Assembly: GCF_020524165.1 (NCBI RefSeq)
Contig: NZ_JAIVKU010000002.1
Coordinates: forward strand, 62,001-126,000
DNA: 64,000 bases
Direction: 5' to 3'
Source: Guptibacillus hwajinpoensis
Lineage (GTDB): Bacteria; Bacillota; Bacilli; Bacillales; Guptibacillaceae
The notes beneath the pieces were generated by a model. The model made no database searches and had not been told where the DNA came from. It saw nothing but the letters and a program-made list of their open reading frames with translations. The translations under genes were made by a program, and so were the position numbers. This document shows positions 59,648-64,000 of the stretch, piece by piece. The stretch's first letter is position 1, and every line of letters starts with the position of its first letter.

Positions 59648-60922
59648 ATGAAGAAAGTTACGGCTTTATTATCAGTTATGGTGTTGTTGCTGTTAGCGGC
59701 ATGTGGAGGAAATCAAGGTGCTTCAGGGAGTTCGGGTAGTGGAGACGAAAAAGTTATTGAGGTTTGGCACATTGAAACAGGTGAACGAGAAAAGCTTTTC
59801 CAAGAAGTCGCAAAACAGTTTGAAGAGGATCACGATGGCGTTAAGGTAAAACTGCTTCAAACGCCAAACGATGCATACAAGCAAAAGTTAGCTGTCTCAA
59901 TGTCAGGAGGTAATCCCCCGGATGTTTTTCAGAGTTGGGGTGGGGGGTGGTTGAAGCATTTCGTGGATCAGGGAAATGTGCAAGATATTACAGAGAATGT
60001 TGATCAAGATCATTACTTAGAAATGGCGTTAAATAACGGTACTTTCGACGATAAAGTGTATGGCGTGCCGTTAGGTTTATCGCTGGATGTCATTTTCTAT
60101 AACAAAGAAATCTTTGAAAAATATAATCTTGAAGAACCAAAAACATATGATGAATTTACTGAAATCATTAAGACATTAAAAGAAAATGACGTCACACCGC
60201 TTGCTTTAACAAACAAAACGAAGTGGCCAGGGGCATATTATTTAATGAATTTTGCAAGTCGAATAGGTGGTCCAGATTTATTTGAAAGCGCATTTAATCG
60301 AGAAGGGCGCGGGTTTGATGACCCAGCTTATGTGGAAGCGGGCGAATACATTCAGGAACTCGTAAAGATGGATGCTTTCAATGAAGGTTTTAACGGAATT
60401 CCATACGATGAAGGACGCGGTCGCCAGCTAATGTATTCTGGCCAGGCTGCCATGATGGATATGACGATTTCCTTTTTAAATAACGTCAGAGAAGAAGCGC
60501 CACAGTTTGAAGATAAGCTCGGTTTCTTTGTGTTCCCGACGATTGCTGGTGGAGAAGGAAATGATACACAAGTTGGTGGGGCTACTGGGCCGGTTTGGTC
60601 AGTTGCGAAAGAATCCAAAGATCCAGATTTAGCTGCTGAATTTATCCAAGCTTTAACAAGTAAAGAAGCCGCACAGAAATTCACAGATCGTACAGGTACA
60701 TTGGCTGCAGTAAAGGATGTTGTCCCTGAGGATGAATTTGTTAAACAATTCTATGATGTTGCGCAAAATGCCTCCCATATTCAAATGCCTTATGACCAGA
60801 CACTTCCTCCAGAGCTTGCTGAACTTCATAAAGATACAACCCAAGCACTATTCGGTCTATCGATGACTCCTGAAGAAGCTGCAAACAAAATGGAAGCAAA
60901 GGCAGAAGAGCTGCTTGAATAA
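59648..60922 (+). CDS. ABC transporter sugar-binding lipoprotein
   Basis: Signal peptide with lipobox (VMVLLLLAACGGNQG) and a Gly/Ser linker, then the carbohydrate family 1 binding-protein fold (VIEVWHIETGEREKLFQEVA; LLQTPNDAYKQKLAVSMSGG; PPDVFQSWGGGWLKHFVDQG; QVGGATGPVWSVAKESKDPD). 424 residues, normal for the family. It captures an oligosaccharide or sugar outside the cell for the two permeases encoded next. No ATPase gene is in the window; such systems often share a general MsmX-type ATPase. Confidence 0.9.
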   Translation: MKKVTALLSVMVLLLLAACGGNQGASGSSGSGDEKVIEVWHIETGEREKLFQEVAKQFEEDHDGVKVKLLQTPNDAYKQKLAVSMSGGNPPDVFQSWGGGWLKHFVDQGNVQDITENVDQDHYLEMALNNGTFDDKVYGVPLGLSLDVIFYNKEIFEKYNLEEPKTYDEFTEIIKTLKENDVTPLALTNKTKWPGAYYLMNFASRIGGPDLFESAFNREGRGFDDPAYVEAGEYIQELVKMDAFNEGFNGIPYDEGRGRQLMYSGQAAMMDMTISFLNNVREEAPQFEDKLGFFVFPTIAGGEGNDTQVGGATGPVWSVAKESKDPDLAAEFIQALTSKEAAQKFTDRTGTLAAVKDVVPEDEFVKQFYDVAQNASHIQMPYDQTLPPELAELHKDTTQALFGLSMTPEEAANKMEAKAEELLE

Positions 60923-60976
60923 GTGAAGGAGGGGCAATCCCCCTCTTTCTTATCAACAGAAGGGAGAGCATTGTAG

Positions 60977-61915
60977 ATGGAAACAGTTGAGGTGACAAGA
61001 AGAAGCGAGACGGCGAAGGTTGTCCGCCAGGCAAAAAAGAGAAACATGAGAAAAGTAGTCACGATAAGTCTCTTCACAGCACCTGCTCTAATTGTTTATT
61101 TGGTCTATGTTGTTTATCCGATTCTATCTACTTTGAGCTACAGCTTCTATAGTTGGGATGGAACAAGTGATAAAACATTTATTGGTTTCGAAAATTATGT
61201 TCAATTATTTCATGATGCGATTTTTTGGACTTCACTTACGAATAATGCGTGGGTGGTCATTACGTCTGTTTTTGTTCAAATACCGCTCGGGATGATTATG
61301 GCTTTAATGCTATTTGCGCCAATACGTGGCATTCGATTGTTTAGTAGCGTCTATTTCTTACCTTTTTTAATGTCGACCGTTGCGATTGGATTATTATGGG
61401 TTTACATGTTCGACCCGATTAACGGCATTATTAATCAGCTTATTAATTTTCTGGGATTTGAAAACGTGGCGTGGCTGAGTGATGAAAATACCGCCTTGAT
61501 TGCAATTCTACTCGTTGTAGTCTGGCAGTTTTCGCCCTTCTATATGATTCTTTTCAAGGCTGCCATGGTTGGCATCGGAGAAGAACTCTATGAATCTGCA
61601 GAAATTGATGGAGCGAACTCCTGGCAGAAATTCTTTCATATAACATTCCCATTACTTATGCCGACTATTGTCAGCTCCTCCATTCTTGCGATAGTTGGAT
61701 CGTTAAAAGCTTTCGATATTTTCTATATAATGACGGGTGGCGGACCAAATCATGCGACGGAGTTAATGGGAACGTACATGTTTAAACAAGCCTTTATTAA
61801 TTTTAATATGGGTTATGCAAGTGCGATTGCCTTTATTATGTTTTTAATCGCGCTAGTCGTAACGATCCTCATTCAAGTTATTGATTTTAATCGCAAGAAG
61901 AAAGGAGCTTTCTAA
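60977..61915 (+). CDS. ABC sugar transporter permease (MalF/MsmF type)
   Basis: The 312-residue protein has six helices starting TISLFTAPALIVYLVYVVYP and the ATPase-contact EAA loop GIGEELYESAEIDGANSWQK followed by FFHITFPLLMPTIVSSSILA. A charged N-terminal extension (RRSETAKVVRQAKKRNMRK) precedes helix 1. It pairs with the following permease, whose start overlaps its stop by one base. Confidence 0.9.
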   Translation: METVEVTRRSETAKVVRQAKKRNMRKVVTISLFTAPALIVYLVYVVYPILSTLSYSFYSWDGTSDKTFIGFENYVQLFHDAIFWTSLTNNAWVVITSVFVQIPLGMIMALMLFAPIRGIRLFSSVYFLPFLMSTVAIGLLWVYMFDPINGIINQLINFLGFENVAWLSDENTALIAILLVVVWQFSPFYMILFKAAMVGIGEELYESAEIDGANSWQKFFHITFPLLMPTIVSSSILAIVGSLKAFDIFYIMTGGGPNHATELMGTYMFKQAFINFNMGYASAIAFIMFLIALVVTILIQVIDFNRKKKGAF

Positions 61916-62736
61916 TGGTTCAATCACTCAGAAAGATGCCTTTGTATGTAATAGGTTTAGTGCTACTCGTGTTTACCGGTTATCCGTTTGTTTACATGAT
62001 TTCGACTTCTTTAAAAGATCAGAGCACATTTTTTGAGAGACCGTTTGCGATTTTCACATCAATTGAGTGGGGGAATTATGCGGACGTTTTTCAGATGGGT
62101 TTAACGCGTTATTTTATAAATAGTATTCTTGTGTCGGTAGCAGCTGTTGTGGCTGTGATGCTGATTGCAGCGCTGGCAAGCTATCCGTTAAGCAGAATGA
62201 ATTTTCGTTTTAATCGTGGACTCTTTCTCCTATTCATCTCTGGGATGATGCTTCCGATTCATGCGACATTAATTCCAATCTTTAAACTATCTCAAAATAT
62301 GGGGTTGTATGATTCGTTACTAGCATTGCTTGGTCCGTACATTGCCTTCAGTCTACCTATTTCTATTTTCATATTAACGCAGTTTATGCAAGAAATTCCG
62401 AAGTCACTAGAAGAAGCGGCGAAGATTGATGGGTGCTCTCATTTCGGTATCTTTTGGCGCATTATTCTTCCGATGTTAACACCCGCCCTCATGACGGTTT
62501 TTATTTATAACTTTATTCATCTTTGGAATGAATTTATCTTTGCGCTTGTTCTCGTTTCAAGCCCTGAGAACATGACGCTTCCACTTGGATTACAAGATTT
62601 CTATGGGGAGTTCTCAGTCAATGTACCTGGTTTAATGGCAGCATTGACACTCGCGAGTCTACCAATGCTAGTAGTCTACCTGTTCTCGCAAGAAAAGGTT
62701 GTTAAGGGCTTAACGGGTGGTGCTGTTAAAGGTTAG
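61915..62736 (+). CDS. ABC sugar transporter permease (MalG/MsmG type)
   Basis: The 273-residue protein has six helices (LYVIGLVLLVFTGYPFVYMI at the start) and the EAA loop EIPKSLEEAAKIDGCSHFGI then FWRIILPMLTPALMTVFIYN. AAAGGAG inside the previous gene's last codons serves its ATG; the one-base overlap implies coupled translation. Confidence 0.9.
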   Translation: MVQSLRKMPLYVIGLVLLVFTGYPFVYMISTSLKDQSTFFERPFAIFTSIEWGNYADVFQMGLTRYFINSILVSVAAVVAVMLIAALASYPLSRMNFRFNRGLFLLFISGMMLPIHATLIPIFKLSQNMGLYDSLLALLGPYIAFSLPISIFILTQFMQEIPKSLEEAAKIDGCSHFGIFWRIILPMLTPALMTVFIYNFIHLWNEFIFALVLVSSPENMTLPLGLQDFYGEFSVNVPGLMAALTLASLPMLVVYLFSQEKVVKGLTGGAVKG

Positions 62737-62759
62737 AGAGATAAAAGGAGTGAGAGAAA

Positions 62760-63848
62760 ATGGAAAGGATTCGGATAGGAGTCATTGGTTGCGGCAACAT
62801 TAGCGATATTTACTTAACGAACCTTCGTGAGTTGGAAAGTCTCGAAGTCGTTGGGGTGGCCGATTTGAACCATAAAAAAGCGGTTGAGAAAGCAGAGAAA
62901 TATGGAATTTCTCATGTTCTACGTGTAGATGAACTTTTGGAAAATGAAGCGATTGATCTCGTGCTGAATTTAACCATACCGGCGGCACATGCGGATATAA
63001 GTCTACGTGCTCTAGAAGCAGGAAAGCATGTATATTCAGAAAAACCGCTCGCAATAACGCTTACGGATGGAGAGAAGGTTTTAGCTAAAGCAAAGGAAAG
63101 AGGACTTTTAGTAGGCGTTGCTCCTGATACATTTCTCGGTGGTGGTCTTCAGACATCCAAGAAGCTGATTGAGGACGGTGCGATCGGTGAACCAGTTGCT
63201 GCGACTGCCTTCATGATGGGCCATGGACCGGAGAATTGGCACCCTGATCCGGAATTTTTCTATCGCTCCGGTGCAGGACCGATGTTTGACATGGGTCCTT
63301 ATTATTTAACGGCGCTAATCCATTTAATTGGACCTGTTCGTCGTCTAACTGGTTCAACGAGGATAACGTCACCTGAACGAACAATTACAAGTGAACCGAA
63401 GAACGGGCAGAAAATCAAAGTGGAGACACCAACGCATGTTACGGGTATTCTAGATTTTGAAAATGGTGCAATTGGCACGATAATTACGAGCTTTGACGTA
63501 TGGGGAACGAAGACACCATTTCTAGAAATCTATGGATTGAATGGTTCGTTAAGTGTGCCAGATCCGAATACCTTCGGCGGTCCGGTGCTCTTAAGAAAAC
63601 CTGGTGAGACGGAGTGGACGGAAGTTCCTTTTAGCCATGGATCGATAGAAAATAGTCGCGGGATTGGTGTGATTGACATGGTGGACGCTATACGAGCTGA
63701 ACGAGATCTCAGGGCAAGTGGCAACCTCGCTTATCATGTACTTGAAATTATGCACGGTATTCATGAATCTTCAATAAAGGGTATGCATTACAAGATGACA
63801 AGTACGTGCAAACAACCTACGGGATTACCGAGTGAAATTTTATCTTGA
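62760..63848 (+). CDS. Gfo/Idh/MocA-family oxidoreductase
   Basis: AAAGGAGTGAG precedes the ATG. The 362-residue protein has a Rossmann start (IRIGVIGCGNISDIYLTNLR), AGKHVYSEKPLAITLTDGEK with the EKP catalytic-lysine motif, and GAGPMFDMGPYYLTALIHLI (D..(P)Y..) of the C-terminal domain. These enzymes oxidise or reduce sugars with NAD(P). With the isomerase and a second family member following, they probably convert the imported sugar by oxidation, epimerisation and reduction. Confidence 0.88.
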   Translation: MERIRIGVIGCGNISDIYLTNLRELESLEVVGVADLNHKKAVEKAEKYGISHVLRVDELLENEAIDLVLNLTIPAAHADISLRALEAGKHVYSEKPLAITLTDGEKVLAKAKERGLLVGVAPDTFLGGGLQTSKKLIEDGAIGEPVAATAFMMGHGPENWHPDPEFFYRSGAGPMFDMGPYYLTALIHLIGPVRRLTGSTRITSPERTITSEPKNGQKIKVETPTHVTGILDFENGAIGTIITSFDVWGTKTPFLEIYGLNGSLSVPDPNTFGGPVLLRKPGETEWTEVPFSHGSIENSRGIGVIDMVDAIRAERDLRASGNLAYHVLEIMHGIHESSIKGMHYKMTSTCKQPTGLPSEILS

Positions 63849-63871
63849 AAAAGATGCTGGAGGGATAGAAG

Positions 63872-64000
63872 ATGCAGAAATTGAAAGTAGCGGTTATCGG
63901 ATGTGGAAGTATTGCGAGGCGTCGTCATTTGCCAGAATATCGTGATGAAGAGAATGTGGAAATTGTAGCGGTATGTGATGTTGTGAAAGAACGGGCAGAT
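63872..64000 (+). CDS. Start of a second Gfo/Idh/MocA-family oxidoreductase (cut by window end)
   Basis: ATG 63872 has GGAGGGA 6 bases ahead. The 43 codons in view read LKVAVIGCGSIARRRHLPEY, DEENVEIVAVCDVV: the Rossmann dinucleotide motif of the Gfo/Idh/MocA family, clearly related to the preceding gene. The rest lies beyond the window. It continues the sugar operon. Confidence 0.8.
   Translation, partial: MQKLKVAVIGCGSIARRRHLPEYRDEENVEIVAVCDVVKERAD

Overview
The window looks like a chromosomal segment of a halotolerant member of the Bacillaceae (low-to-medium GC Bacillus relative). The signs are AGGAGG-type ribosome binding sites with many TTG/GTG starts, a SleL/YaaH-type spore cortex enzyme, CWB2 cell-wall proteins, LXG toxin parts, TnrA/GlnR, Fur and LacI-type operators, an ECF sigma/anti-sigma pair, and an ectoine catabolic operon. 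The species is not determined; all functions are read from sequence alone.

Layout. 0-6.3 kb: the end of an Ig-like-domain protein, a dead DUF4352 gene, three zinc-ribbon membrane proteins (two TcaA/YvbJ-like) and a small membrane protein. 6.4-18.4 kb: an ectoine/hydroxyectoine utilisation operon: eutB, a PucR-type regulator, doeA, eutC, a cystathionine gamma-synthase-like PLP enzyme, an M20 deacetylase (doeB2-like), a homoserine dehydrogenase without ACT domain, an aldehyde dehydrogenase and a BCCT transporter. 18.7-25 kb: a DUF4352 protein, a Fur-box lipoprotein, a REP-associated tyrosine transposase (RAYT) and a large CWB2-anchored secreted protein. 25-31.1 kb: a mosaic of wreckage holding a 5'-truncated LXG toxin with putative immunity gene, a decayed second RAYT fused to the last part of a cellobiose PTS IIC gene, surviving PTS IIA and GH4 phospho-beta-glucosidase genes, and an orphan toxin tip with putative immunity gene. 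31.4-45.3 kb: secreted phosphodiesterase, amidohydrolase, alpha/beta hydrolase, Amt-DUF294-exonuclease operon under a TnrA/GlnR box, SLC45-like transporter with LacI-type operators, DUF2207 protein, CPBP protease with HTH regulator. 45.6-57.2 kb: two secreted M14 carboxypeptidases, a CWB2 protein with a broken-off tip, SleL-like enzyme, ECF sigma/anti-sigma with DUF6241 proteins, PAS histidine kinase and acyltransferase. 57.5-64 kb: a LacI-controlled sugar ABC/isomerase/Gfo-Idh operon running off the window.

Three dispersed sequence families run through the intergenic DNA. (1) A REP-like family with core GGGACGGTTCTCATGATTC, its G-rich side facing and usually abutting stop codons, often as inverted pairs around an AACCAG...CTGGTT terminator hairpin; about 18 copies lie between 0.5 and 40.5 kb, and the RAYT is the likely mobiliser. 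(2) An 18-20 bp palindrome TTAAACAAACGTTTGATTAA, eight good copies, mainly at gene ends. (3) A GGTGCCTGTCACCACCC repeat, three copies between 49.7 and 56 kb.

The most interesting proposals are a transaminase-free ectoine route (diaminobutyrate to homoserine to aspartate semialdehyde to aspartate) implied by the operon's gene set, and the stop-codon-hugging REP/RAYT system, one copy of which sits at the deletion that destroyed the cellobiose PTS operon.
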